Shown in pieces: positions 7,464 to 15,338 of a stretch of DNA of 15,577 bases (positions within the stretch are counted from its first letter, which is position 1; each line of letters begins with the position of its first letter). A program made the translations under genes and the position numbers. The notes beneath the pieces are model-generated. The model did no database searches. It saw only the letters and a program-made list of their open reading frames with translations, and had not been told where the DNA came from. Source of the DNA: Bacteroidota bacterium (lineage in GTDB: Bacteria > Bacteroidota > Bacteroidia > Chitinophagales > Chitinophagaceae); the NCBI GenBank assembly GCA_023422565.1, contig JAFAGR010000089.1:1-15577 (forward strand), given 5' to 3'.

Positions 7464-9116
7464 ATGTCAACACTTCTCATCGTTATAATTATTCTTGCTC
7501 TCATTTTTGATTATATAAACGGGTTTCATGATGCGGCAAATTCAATTGCCACAGTAGTTTCCACCAAGGTACTCACTCCTTTTCAGGCCGTTGCATGGGC
7601 AGCCTTCTTCAACTTTGTTGCCTTCTTTATTTTTACAGATCATGCCGTGGCGAATACCATTGCAAAAACAGTGAAGTCTGAATTTATAACGCTTCCGGTG
7701 ATCTTTTCAGGCCTTATTGCCGCAATAGCATGGAACCTGATCACCTGGTGGTACGGAATCCCTTCCTCCTCATCGCATACCCTCATCGGAGGCTTTGCCG
7801 GCGCGGCCGTTGCTCACGCTTTCGACACAAAAGGGTTAATCGGTTTATCACTTATTGTGGAAGACAAAAAAATTCTTCAGATCATCCTGTTCATATTTCT
7901 CGCCCCGCTTATCGGGATGCTGGTTTCCATGTTCATCACCATTGTTACCATAAATCCCCGATTCTGGCTTCGAACGGCAATCATGACTGCAGCCACTGTT
8001 GGCCTCTGGTTCATATTCCTGCACTTCCAGGGCGTGAAGGTGAGGGAAAACCTGGCGAAGTATTTTGAAGTGGAAAAGTTGCACACTGCAGCCAAAAAAG
8101 ATCCTTCAAAAGAAGCGGCCTACCTCCGTGCAAAAGCCAATTACGATCGTGCTGTGGTAATAAGCAAGGATTATGAAAGTGAAGGCGCACAGGCGATAGC
8201 AAACAAAATTGAAAGTGAAAACCTTCTTGGCGACATCGGTGCTTTTAAAGTAAGGGATGTTATTGCAATTACGTTCAAATTGGAAGGCTTGAGGAAAGCG
8301 GCTCAAAAACATCCGGAACAAAAAGCCCATCTTGAATCGATTACCGCCAACCTTGAAAAAACAAAACCGCTTAACGGCCTCTATGGTAAAATAAGCAACG
8401 AAAAACTTACTGATACGATAGCCAAAACCCTTGACCTCACCCCGCTCGAAAAAGAAAATTTATTTACAGAAATAAACGGGATAAGTGTTTCGGGAGACCT
8501 TTACAAATCTCTTAAGCGCGCGGATAATTTCGGAATTCGCATTGGCCTGGTTATATTGTCTGTTATATTTTTTCTAAGCTTTTTTTATGTAGATAAAATG
8601 AGAAGGCCGAGTGCAGCCCGGAAACAAAATATGTTTAAAAAACTTCAATTGCTTTCATCGGCAATCTTCAGTATCGGGCATGGCGGAAATGATGCACAAA
8701 AAGTAATGGGGATTATTGCTGCCGCAATGGTGGCCGAAGGAATGTTGCAGGATGTAAAAGCAATGCCGGACTGGATCCCACTTGCTTGTTATTCGGCCAT
8801 TGCGTTGGGTACAATGAGCGGGGGCTGGAAGATCATTAAAACCATGGGCACAAAAATTACAAAAGTTACTCCCCTGGAAGGAGTGGCCGCTGAAACATCA
8901 GGCGCACTTACCTTATTTGCCACAGAACAAATGGGAATACCTGTGTCTACCACGCATACTATTACAGGTGCGATCATGGGAGTGGGCGCAACAAAGCGAT
9001 TGAGTGCGGTAAGATGGGGCGTAACCATAAATCTTGTTTGGGCGTGGATACTTACAATTCCGGTAAGCGCAATTTTTGCCACCATAGTATATTTTATATC
9101 AAAACTGTTTCTTTGA
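7464..9116 (+). CDS. pit: PiT-family inorganic phosphate transporter with a long central insert
   Basis: An inner-membrane low-affinity phosphate permease (PF01384), 550 residues. The two inverted PiT signatures are present: GFHDAANSIATVVSTKVL (20-37) and GHGGNDAQKVMG (405-416). The paired loops IPSSSSHTLIGG (99-110) and IPVSTTHTITGA (492-503) are also intact. Membrane helices cover about 1-17, 43-58, 77-95, 104-120, 138-162, 171-189, 358-376 and several in 400-548. Between two of these helices, residues 190-357 are hydrophilic and helical, rich in Lys, Glu and Ala. That insert explains why the protein is longer than compact bacterial homologues. E. coli PitA, of about 500 residues, also has a central hydrophilic region. 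The gene follows DUF47 and no gene for a high-affinity Pst system is in the window. Confidence 0.94.
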   Translation: MSTLLIVIIILALIFDYINGFHDAANSIATVVSTKVLTPFQAVAWAAFFNFVAFFIFTDHAVANTIAKTVKSEFITLPVIFSGLIAAIAWNLITWWYGIPSSSSHTLIGGFAGAAVAHAFDTKGLIGLSLIVEDKKILQIILFIFLAPLIGMLVSMFITIVTINPRFWLRTAIMTAATVGLWFIFLHFQGVKVRENLAKYFEVEKLHTAAKKDPSKEAAYLRAKANYDRAVVISKDYESEGAQAIANKIESENLLGDIGAFKVRDVIAITFKLEGLRKAAQKHPEQKAHLESITANLEKTKPLNGLYGKISNEKLTDTIAKTLDLTPLEKENLFTEINGISVSGDLYKSLKRADNFGIRIGLVILSVIFFLSFFYVDKMRRPSAARKQNMFKKLQLLSSAIFSIGHGGNDAQKVMGIIAAAMVAEGMLQDVKAMPDWIPLACYSAIALGTMSGGWKIIKTMGTKITKVTPLEGVAAETSGALTLFATEQMGIPVSTTHTITGAIMGVGATKRLSAVRWGVTINLVWAWILTIPVSAIFATIVYFISKLFL

Positions 9117-9157
9117 TCCCGCTGCCGTGATGCAGTATTTTTCGCTTTCTTTGCACC

Positions 9158-10207
9158 ATGAAGAAAATATTGGTAACGGGAGGCTGCGGTTATATTGGCT
9201 CCCACACCATTGTTGACCTGATCGAGAACGGGTTTAACGTAATTTCCGTTGACAACAACAGCAGAAGTAATCCCGGTATATTGGATGGAGTAGAAAAGAT
9301 TACAGGAGTACGGGTGAAGAATTATCATGTGGACCTCTGCATCTTTGATGATACCCATGCCATCTTCCAGGAAAACCCGGATATACACGGCATAATACAT
9401 TTTGCAGCCTACAAGGCAGTTGGCGAATCTGTGCAAAAGCCACTCATGTATTTCGAGAACAATAATAATTCTCTCATAAATATTTTAAAGTGCGCCCAGG
9501 AATTTAAGGTTCCATATTTCGTATTCAGTTCTTCCTGTACGGTTTACGGAAACCCTGAGCGTGTACCCGTTACCGAAAGTACGCCCCTTCTCCCAACTCA
9601 GTCGCCTTACGGATACACAAAACAAATGGGTGAAGAAATGGTGAAATACACGGTTAACAGCGGAAATCTAACCTCTGTTTTATTACGTTACTTTAATCCC
9701 GTTGGTGCGCATCCTTCTGGCCTGATCGGAGAACTGCCGATAGGAAGCCCTGCCAACCTTGTGCCCGCTATCACCCAAACGGCCATAGGAAAACTGCCGG
9801 AAATGAAAGTTTTCGGAAATGATTATCCTACGCGTGATGGAAGTTGTGTAAGAGATTATATACATGTATCCGATATCGCTCATGCGCATACACTTGCCCT
9901 GAATTACCTGATCGGAAATAAAAATGAAGGCCCTGCAGACGTATTTAACCTGGGCAGCGGTAACGGATTCACAGTGTTTGAAGTGATTAAGTCATTTGAA
10001 GAAGTATCGGGCAGAAAATTAAATTTTTCAGTGGGCGGAAGAAGAGCAGGTGATGTGATTGCCATTTATGCAAATAATGATAAGGCACGAACATCACTTA
10101 ACTGGGAATGTAAGTACAACCTGGCTGACATGATGCGTACTGCTTGGGAATGGGAACTTAAATTAAAAAACGACAAAACCGGCGAGATCAACCACGCTTT
10201 AAATTAA
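9158..10207 (+). CDS. galE: UDP-glucose 4-epimerase
   Basis: This cytoplasmic enzyme interconverts UDP-glucose and UDP-galactose with bound NAD, feeding galactose use and surface polysaccharide synthesis. The length of 349 residues is typical (E. coli 338). It is an extended short-chain dehydrogenase fold: the NAD-binding GGCGYIG at 8-14, HFAAYKAVGES at 81-91, the catalytic SSSCTVYG (124-131) and the YxxxK pair as YGYTK (151-155), then RYFNPVGAHPSG and the GalE-type RDGSCVRDYIHVSD near 243-256. All catalytic residues seem present. It begins 41 bp after pit and could be read from it or from its own promoter. A functional link to phosphate uptake is not evident. Confidence 0.95.
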   Translation: MKKILVTGGCGYIGSHTIVDLIENGFNVISVDNNSRSNPGILDGVEKITGVRVKNYHVDLCIFDDTHAIFQENPDIHGIIHFAAYKAVGESVQKPLMYFENNNNSLINILKCAQEFKVPYFVFSSSCTVYGNPERVPVTESTPLLPTQSPYGYTKQMGEEMVKYTVNSGNLTSVLLRYFNPVGAHPSGLIGELPIGSPANLVPAITQTAIGKLPEMKVFGNDYPTRDGSCVRDYIHVSDIAHAHTLALNYLIGNKNEGPADVFNLGSGNGFTVFEVIKSFEEVSGRKLNFSVGGRRAGDVIAIYANNDKARTSLNWECKYNLADMMRTAWEWELKLKNDKTGEINHALN

Positions 10208-10245
10208 GCGGTGGCGTAACTTGCGGTTCCAAATATTAATAGTTT

Positions 10246-11205
10246 ATGCTGAAAGACATTCAGGTTACAGGTAATAAAGACACGCGCAGCGGCTTTGGTG
10301 ATGGCATTCTTGAAGCGGCGAGAGAAAATGAGAATATTATTGCGCTCACTGCAGACCTTGCCGGCTCCCTTAAACTGAATGGATTTATAAAAGAATTTCC
10401 GGAAAGGTTCATACAGGTAGGTATTGCAGAAGCCAATATGATGGGCATTGCAGCGGGCCTGACCATCGGCGGAAAAATTCCCTTCACTACCACCTTCGCC
10501 AATTTCTCTACCGGCCGTGTATACGACCAGATCCGCCAAAGCATAGCCTATAGCGGAAAGAATGTAAAAATATGTGCTTCGCATGCCGGGCTTACACTCG
10601 GTGAAGACGGCGCCACACACCAGATACTTGAAGATATCGGAATGATGAAAATGCTTCCGGGCATGACGGTGATTGTTCCTGCAGATTATAATCAAACAAA
10701 AGCAGCCACCAAGGCGATCGCGAAAACTAACGGTGCCGTGTACCTGCGATTTGGCCGCCCCGTATGGCCGATCTTCACAAAGGAAGAAGACTTTGTGATC
10801 GGAAAAGCGCACCAGCTTTCAGAGGGAAAAGACGTTTCGATATTTGCGTGCGGGCACATGGTTTGGACCGCCATTGAGGCCGGCAAGATCTTACAGGAAA
10901 AAGGAATAAGCGTTGAACTGATAAACATACATACCATAAAACCGCTGGATGAAGAAGCGATCATCGCTTCCATTAAAAAAACAGGCTGCGCGGTTACGGC
11001 CGAGGAACATAATGTATTGGGAGGCCTTGGAGAAAGCATTGCCCGCGTGGCAGGCCTTAATCATCCAATTCCCCTGGAAACTGTGGGGACACAGGATACT
11101 TTTGGCGAAAGCGGCAAACCTTCCGAACTTCTTGTTAAATATGGCCTGGATGCGCAACATATTGTTGCCGCAGCAGAAAAAGTGATGGCACGAAAAGCAT
11201 CATAA
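10246..11205 (+). CDS. Transketolase C-terminal subunit (split transketolase)
   Basis: This is the pyrimidine-binding plus C-terminal half of a thiamine-diphosphate transketolase, 319 residues. A full-length enzyme has about 660. Seen: the pyrimidine domain with GIAEANMMGIAAGL, where Glu62 is the expected cofactor-activating glutamate, THQILEDIGMM and LRFGRP, then the C-terminal domain from about 190 (VSIFACGHMVWTAIEAGKIL, INIHTIKPLD, AEEHNVLGGLGE). It would act with a separately encoded N-terminal subunit that binds the diphosphate end, in the non-oxidative pentose phosphate pathway. Such split forms are common. Here the neighbours are galE (38 bp upstream) and a sigma-factor gene (66 bp downstream), so the partner must lie elsewhere. 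A DXS-like or other transketolase-like activity is less likely because of the length. Confidence 0.9.
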   Translation: MLKDIQVTGNKDTRSGFGDGILEAARENENIIALTADLAGSLKLNGFIKEFPERFIQVGIAEANMMGIAAGLTIGGKIPFTTTFANFSTGRVYDQIRQSIAYSGKNVKICASHAGLTLGEDGATHQILEDIGMMKMLPGMTVIVPADYNQTKAATKAIAKTNGAVYLRFGRPVWPIFTKEEDFVIGKAHQLSEGKDVSIFACGHMVWTAIEAGKILQEKGISVELINIHTIKPLDEEAIIASIKKTGCAVTAEEHNVLGGLGESIARVAGLNHPIPLETVGTQDTFGESGKPSELLVKYGLDAQHIVAAAEKVMARKAS

Positions 11206-11271
11206 CGTAAATTACGCGGCTAAAGCCTGCATTGAGACCGATCTTCTCAAAGCTGAAAAGCGTATTACTGC

Positions 11272-11826
11272 ATGACCGGATTCCCCGATGATAAAGAACT
11301 GATTGAACAGTTCAAGGATAGCTCCTTGCGCGAGAGGGCGTTTACCACAGTTATTAAAAAGTACCAGGAAAAAACATATTGGCATATTCGCAGGATGGTG
11401 GTTGAACATAACGATGCCAATGATGTGATGCAAAACGTCTTCCTAAAAGTTTGGAACAACCTGGAAAAATTTCGGGAAAACAGCGGCCTGTTTACCTGGA
11501 TCTACCGCATTGCCACCAACGAATGCCTTTCTTTTTTGGAAGAACAGAAAAAAAGGAGAAATTCCTCATCGCTGAGCGACCCTGACACGGGCCTTTCTAA
11601 CCTGGTGCGCGCAGACGAACACTTTGATGGCAAGAAACTGGAATGGAAGCTCCAGGTTGCTATTCAGCAATTGCCTGAAAAACAAAGAGTTATTTTTAAT
11701 ATGCGGTATTTTGATGGTATGACCTACGATCAAATAAGCGAGGTGTTGGGAACCAGTTCAGGCGGCCTGAAAGCAAATTATCATCATGCCGTAAAAAAAA
11801 TTGAAGAATTTATACTTTCCAATTAA
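11272..11826 (+). CDS. ECF-type RNA polymerase sigma factor
   Basis: The product is 184 residues, normal for extracytoplasmic-function sigma factors, which direct polymerase to stress or surface-function promoters. The sigma-2 region runs over about 22-92, with DANDVMQNVFLKVWNNL (48-64, polymerase and -10 binding) and FTWIYRIATNECLSFL. A short linker with a KKRRN patch follows. The sigma-4 region at 134-180 has LPEKQRVIFNMRYFDGM, then the -35-binding helix-turn-helix (TYDQISEVLGTSSGGLKANY). The downstream membrane protein and Spy-like protein are read in the same direction with short gaps (31 and 7 nt), so the three form one unit. The membrane protein probably holds the sigma factor inactive until envelope stress. 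No clear promoter is visible in the 66 bp upstream. Confidence 0.93.
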   Translation: MTGFPDDKELIEQFKDSSLRERAFTTVIKKYQEKTYWHIRRMVVEHNDANDVMQNVFLKVWNNLEKFRENSGLFTWIYRIATNECLSFLEEQKKRRNSSSLSDPDTGLSNLVRADEHFDGKKLEWKLQVAIQQLPEKQRVIFNMRYFDGMTYDQISEVLGTSSGGLKANYHHAVKKIEEFILSN

Positions 11827-11857
11827 ACCTTTTACCTAATCTACAGTCTAAAAGGCC

Positions 11858-12592
11858 ATGAAACCCGATAATTATATATCTGAAGAATTATCCAGCCTCG
11901 CACCGGCTCTTGTGCCCGGGCTTGGCATTCAGGTTTATAAGGTTCCGGAGAATTATTTTGAAGAATTTCCTCTTACGTTTTACCCCGATAAAATTCTAAA
12001 CCCTAAACCGGCAATGCAGGTGCCCGAAGGCTATTTCAACGGTTTTGCAGAATCGGTAATGCAAAAGATCAGGGCGGCTGAAGGAAGCCCGCATCAAGCG
12101 GATAGTGAAGAAGAACTTCCTGAAATACTACAGGCAGTGAGTAAGTTAATGCCCTACAAAATTCCGGTAGGATATATGGATTCTTTTTCGGTGAGTATGC
12201 TTGAAAAGATCCGTCCTGCGAAGGTGATAAGCATGCGGCCGAAAAGATCAGTGTTTCAATATGCCGCAGCAGCCGTAGTTACCGGCCTTCTTGGGTTGGG
12301 CATCTTCAATGGGATGAACAATAAACAACCGGGGTCTGAAGAGGGCTCCCAAAAAGTTGTTTTCGCCGATGCGAGAAATATTCTTTCCACCAACAGTTTT
12401 GAGCAAACGCTTGAGTCTATTCCTGCCGAAGACATTGTGAATTATCTTGAGAACATTGGCCAGGATGTGGATGCTGCCCTTGTTGCTGTTGCCGCTACCG
12501 AGCCGGGCCTTCCTGAACCTGTAGATTACCTGATCGATGACCGTACATTGGAAAACTTCCTCAAAGATCTTGACCCGAAAACATTAAATTAA
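11858..12592 (+). CDS. Single-span membrane protein, probable anti-sigma factor
   Basis: The product is 244 residues with one predicted membrane helix at about 132-153 (after the basic RPKR, so the N-terminus is inside). There is no signal peptide. The cytoplasmic part carries three copies of a short motif: VPENYFEEF (29-37), VPEGYFNGFAESVMQKIR (55-72) and IPVGYMDSFSVSMLEKIR (102-119). The outside part, about 154-244, is acidic, with SFEQTLESIPAEDIVNYLE and a C-terminal DDRTLENFLKDLD. Similar proteins follow ECF sigma genes in many Bacteroidota. I see no zinc-binding HxxxCxxC anti-sigma motif. The role as sigma regulator is inferred from gene order and topology, and the exact family is not one I can name. 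Confidence 0.7.
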   Translation: MKPDNYISEELSSLAPALVPGLGIQVYKVPENYFEEFPLTFYPDKILNPKPAMQVPEGYFNGFAESVMQKIRAAEGSPHQADSEEELPEILQAVSKLMPYKIPVGYMDSFSVSMLEKIRPAKVISMRPKRSVFQYAAAAVVTGLLGLGIFNGMNNKQPGSEEGSQKVVFADARNILSTNSFEQTLESIPAEDIVNYLENIGQDVDAALVAVAATEPGLPEPVDYLIDDRTLENFLKDLDPKTLN

Positions 12593-12599
12593 TTTGATC

Positions 12600-13013
12600 A
12601 TGAAAAAATTTATTATCTCCTTTTTGATCATGCTTTTTTCCGGAACGGCCGTATTTGCACAGCCGGGAAGAGACCGCGGTGATGCTCCCGGGAAACAAAA
12701 GATAGAAGCCTTATATGTGGCCTACATTACACGTGAGCTAAAGCTTACGGAAACTGAAGCGCAGAAGTTTTGGCCGATACATTCGCAGTATGATGAAGAA
12801 TTGAAATCTGTAAAAAGAGACGCTTCAGAACTGGACCGCCAGCAGACTATTCTGAACATTAAGAAAAAGTATGAAGGACGGTTTTCGCAAGTGATCGGTG
12901 CAGAAAGAACGAATGAATTTTTTAGAAAAGATGCTGAATTCAGGAAACGCCTGGTAGAAAGAGTAGCTCAATCCCGCCGTGAAAACATGGATCGCAGGCG
13001 GCCGGACAATTGA
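12600..13013 (+). CDS. Spy/CpxP-like periplasmic protein
   Basis: The product is 137 residues from the ATG at 12600. A TTG at 12594 is in frame but less likely, since the ATG gives a clean signal peptide (residues 1-21, MKKFIIS... FAQPG). The mature part is highly charged and helical, with LTETEAQKFWPIH, which resembles the LTxxQ motif of Spy/CpxP chaperones and related periplasmic metal sensors, and an Arg-rich tail (RRENMDRRRPDN). It lacks the His/Cys clusters expected of a strong metal binder. It begins 7 nt after the membrane-protein stop and ends the sigma operon. A likely role is to report on, or buffer, misfolded envelope protein for that system. Confidence 0.75.
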   Translation: MKKFIISFLIMLFSGTAVFAQPGRDRGDAPGKQKIEALYVAYITRELKLTETEAQKFWPIHSQYDEELKSVKRDASELDRQQTILNIKKKYEGRFSQVIGAERTNEFFRKDAEFRKRLVERVAQSRRENMDRRRPDN

Positions 13014-13037
13014 TCGTATTATGATCCTGATAATATT

Positions 13038-13068
13038 AAAACCCACCCTTTAAAACGGTGGGTTTTTT
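13038..13068 (+). terminator. Intrinsic terminator of the sigma-factor operon
   Basis: A 10-bp stem (AAAACCCACC / GGTGGGTTTT) with a 9-nt loop runs into six T residues, 24 nt after the stop of the Spy-like gene. This is a clear rho-independent terminator. Confidence 0.88.
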
Positions 13069-13129
13069 ATTTGGACACTATCCCATTATTAATTACAAGT
13101 CTACACTTTTCAAAAAAATATAATAATAC

Positions 13130-13159
13130 TTGTATCTTATTTTTTTTCATTTATTTTTG
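13130..13159 (+). promoter_or_regulatory. Plus-strand promoter in the intergenic region
   Basis: TTG (13130-13132), a 19-bp spacer and TATTTTTG (13152-13159) give a close match to the Bacteroidota TTG...TAnnTTTG promoter. It sits in a very AT-rich stretch after the sigma-operon terminator. No protein gene on the plus strand follows it before the next convergent gene. Confidence 0.45.
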
Positions 13160-13165
13160 TGGCAG

Positions 13166-13219
13166 GTGTTTTTCATAGGTTAGCAACGGCCAGCTCTGTC
13201 TAGGGCAGGCCTTCTTTTT
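13166..13219 (+). ncRNA. Candidate small RNA or short transcript ending in a hairpin and T-run
   Basis: Downstream of the promoter at 13130-13159, an imperfect 9-bp hairpin (arms 13192-13200 and 13204-13212, one mismatch, two G-T pairs, 3-nt loop) is followed by TCTTTTTA. Promoter and terminator-like hairpin together would give a plus-strand transcript of about 50 nt that ends over the stop codon of the convergent MBL gene. No known RNA family is recognised, and the hairpin may only be a stray 3'-end structure. Confidence 0.25.
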
Positions 13220-13970
13220 ACGCTTCCTTTATCGGCGTCTTAATATCGTGGTAAAAAAGAAAGGTCCAATGTTCCTTTTGGCCCCTGTCCCACCATTCCT
13301 CCCGCAGCTCCATACTTCTTTTACCATCATGGTCGTACTTGGCATTTACACGCCTGCGCATCTGCCCGAGTTGCGGTGCCACATCGCCACCGTAAAAAAC
13401 AGTTTGATCGCCATCTTTCATCCAAAAAGCAAGATGATACGGGCAGTGTCCGCCAACAATTTTAAACTCAACCGGCACCGACATCTTGGTTATCGAGCCT
13501 TCATCACCTTCAATAAAATTCAGGTTAGCCGAAGAAGATAGAAAGGAAAAATCGCCAGGATCGTATGAGGGCAGTCCTTTTTCCATCGCATAATCCCATT
13601 CTTTGCGATGAACATAATGCTTTGCATTAGGAAAGTTAAGTTGCTTCCCCTCAACTGCACGTTCACCGAGGCCACCTGCATGATCTTTATGAAGATGTGA
13701 AAGGATCACGTGCGATACGCCTGCCGGATCAAAACCCGCCTGCCTGATATTCTCATGAATTTGCAGGCTTTCATTCTGCAATCTTTTTCCCAACCCGGTA
13801 TCGAATAATATTACATCATCGCCGGCTTTCACAAGAAAAGGTTTAATCTCCACAAGCAAGCTGCCGGTTGGCCTATCATTGAGTTCATCACTTCCCTTTT
13901 CAAAGGGCACAAATTCTTTTGAGCCGTCAATAGTAAAGGCGCCCTCACTCAGGGGAAAAATTTCAATCAT
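13218..13970 (-). CDS. MBL-fold metallo-hydrolase
   Basis: The product is 250 residues, a cytoplasmic protein of the metallo-beta-lactamase superfamily with a binuclear metal site. Seen: LFDTGLG (55-61), the signature HLHKDH (92-97), His175 in GGHCPYH, the bridging Asp196 in YGGDVAP and His241 in LFYHD. That is a complete metal-ligand set. There is no signal peptide. Substrate is not predictable: the superfamily includes lactonases, glyoxalase II-like and other hydrolases, and the length fits the lactonase/generic group. It starts 33 bp after the rodA stop in the same direction, so it may be read with rodA, though a shared function is not apparent. Confidence 0.85.
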   Translation of the reverse strand: MIEIFPLSEGAFTIDGSKEFVPFEKGSDELNDRPTGSLLVEIKPFLVKAGDDVILFDTGLGKRLQNESLQIHENIRQAGFDPAGVSHVILSHLHKDHAGGLGERAVEGKQLNFPNAKHYVHRKEWDYAMEKGLPSYDPGDFSFLSSSANLNFIEGDEGSITKMSVPVEFKIVGGHCPYHLAFWMKDGDQTVFYGGDVAPQLGQMRRRVNAKYDHDGKRSMELREEWWDRGQKEHWTFLFYHDIKTPIKEA

Positions 13971-14003
13971 TTTAATGGCTTTACCTGGTATAACGGTAAC
14001 GCA

Positions 14004-15338
14004 TCAACGCAGAATCATCTGCCGGTCCGAATCCAGTTTAATTAATATAAATATCAGAATTGTAAAGGTAAGCAGGGAAGAACCGCCATAGCTCATCAGC
14101 GGAAGCGTGATGCCGATCACGGGTGCCAGCCCGATCGTCATTCCGATATTTACCGCTACGTGAAAAAAGAGAATGCCGGCCAAGGAATATGCGTATACCC
14201 TGCTGAACACACTTCGCTGTCGCTCCGCAATAAATACGATCCGCATGAGGAGCAGGAGATAAAGAAGCATCAGGATCGTGGTGCCGAGGAAGCCGAAACT
14301 TTCACCAAGCGAGGTGAATATAAAATCGGTATGTTGTTCCGGAACAAAATCGCCCTGGGTTTGCGTTCCCTTGAGGAAGCCTTTACCTAAGAAGCCGCCG
14401 GATCCGATAGCGATCTTCGATTGTTTTACATTGTAGTTTTCAACCGGCTTCTTTTTAACCGGCACATTCAGCAAAGCCGTATCGGAAGGCATTTCGAAAG
14501 GATTATCCCTGCCCACCATGCTAAAGATCCTGTCTGCCTGGTAACCCTGGAAAACGTGTTTGAAAAGAAAAGGAACCGCTAGGCCTGCAAAGGCCGAAGA
14601 AGCAACCCAAAGGGCAAGTATGATGTACAAGGGTTTTTTGTTTCTTTTTATAGTTCTCTTCATTAAAAAAATACTTAACGCCGCTATGAGAGTAAGTGCT
14701 ATTATTATTGTTTTCGCGGGAAGAAGCAGGGTGACTATCAACAATACGGACAGTGAGGCGCCCAGCAAGGGATAGATCGCAGGCAAACCTTCCCTGTACA
14801 TCGGTATCAGGAATGCAAAATAAACCAGGGCAAGTCCCGTTTCATTTTGAAGCACCGAAAAGACGATAGGCAGAAAAGATATGGCGGAAGCGATGAGCTG
14901 AACGCGCGGCTTGCTCATGTCGATATCCGGCAGAGAAAGATATTTAGCGAGAGAAAGGGAGGTAAAAATTTTTGCCGTTTCCACCGGCTGGAGATTCATA
15001 AAACCCAAAGGTATCCAGCTTTTAGAGCCATTAACGGTTTTTCCAAAAACAAAGGTGGCCAGCATCAGTACAATGCCCACCACATATAAAAGATTGGCCA
15101 TCGCCGTGAACACCTTACTGTCTGTAAGTAAAATGAACACAGCCAATACCACGCAAAACATCAGGTAGTAAAATTGCTTGCTGTAATTTTTTTGGAAGCC
15201 TAACATACCTTCAAAAAAATCATCACCCGGTTTAAACTCTACTGAAAAAATGGAAACGAGCCCGATCATCACGATCAGCGCGTACAGCCAGATCATCCAC
15301 CAGTCGATCCCCCTCGATATGCTTCCCTGTCTGCTCAT
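14004..15338 (-). CDS. rodA: Rod-shape-determining peptidoglycan glycosyltransferase RodA
   Basis: This inner-membrane SEDS-family polymerase builds glycan strands from lipid II with a class B penicillin-binding protein in the elongasome. It has 444 residues with about ten membrane helices. Family motifs: NGSKSWIPLGFMNLQPVE (103-120), ETGLAL (166-171), QSKIAIGSGGFLGKG (306-320), PEQHTDFIFTSLGE (333-346, including the conserved Asp of the SEDS active region) and PVIGITLPLMSYGGSS (406-421). It is longer than E. coli RodA (370), partly because of an extended loop near 270-305. The ATG at 15338 shares one base with the stop of the upstream gene, which implies translational coupling with what is probably PBP2. 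RodA rather than FtsW is favoured by that partner position and by the absence of division genes. Confidence 0.92.
   Translation of the reverse strand: MSRQGSISRGIDWWMIWLYALIVMIGLVSIFSVEFKPGDDFFEGMLGFQKNYSKQFYYLMFCVVLAVFILLTDSKVFTAMANLLYVVGIVLMLATFVFGKTVNGSKSWIPLGFMNLQPVETAKIFTSLSLAKYLSLPDIDMSKPRVQLIASAISFLPIVFSVLQNETGLALVYFAFLIPMYREGLPAIYPLLGASLSVLLIVTLLLPAKTIIIALTLIAALSIFLMKRTIKRNKKPLYIILALWVASSAFAGLAVPFLFKHVFQGYQADRIFSMVGRDNPFEMPSDTALLNVPVKKKPVENYNVKQSKIAIGSGGFLGKGFLKGTQTQGDFVPEQHTDFIFTSLGESFGFLGTTILMLLYLLLLMRIVFIAERQRSVFSRVYAYSLAGILFFHVAVNIGMTIGLAPVIGITLPLMSYGGSSLLTFTILIFILIKLDSDRQMILR

Noticed and set aside
9146..9153. TTTCTTTG as a galE promoter
   Set aside because: It misses the TA of the consensus, has no -33 box at the right distance and lies only 4 nt from the ATG.
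8789..9436. A 215-residue open frame on the minus strand across pit and galE
   Set aside because: It is antisense to two well-supported genes, has no recognisable domain and shows a composition expected of a shadow frame.
10204..10812. A 202-residue open frame on the minus strand over the transketolase gene
   Set aside because: It lies antisense to conserved coding sequence and has no family features.
11206..11216. Small palindrome CGTAAATTACG after the transketolase stop
   Set aside because: A 5-bp arm with a single central base and no T-run is too weak to call a terminator or operator.
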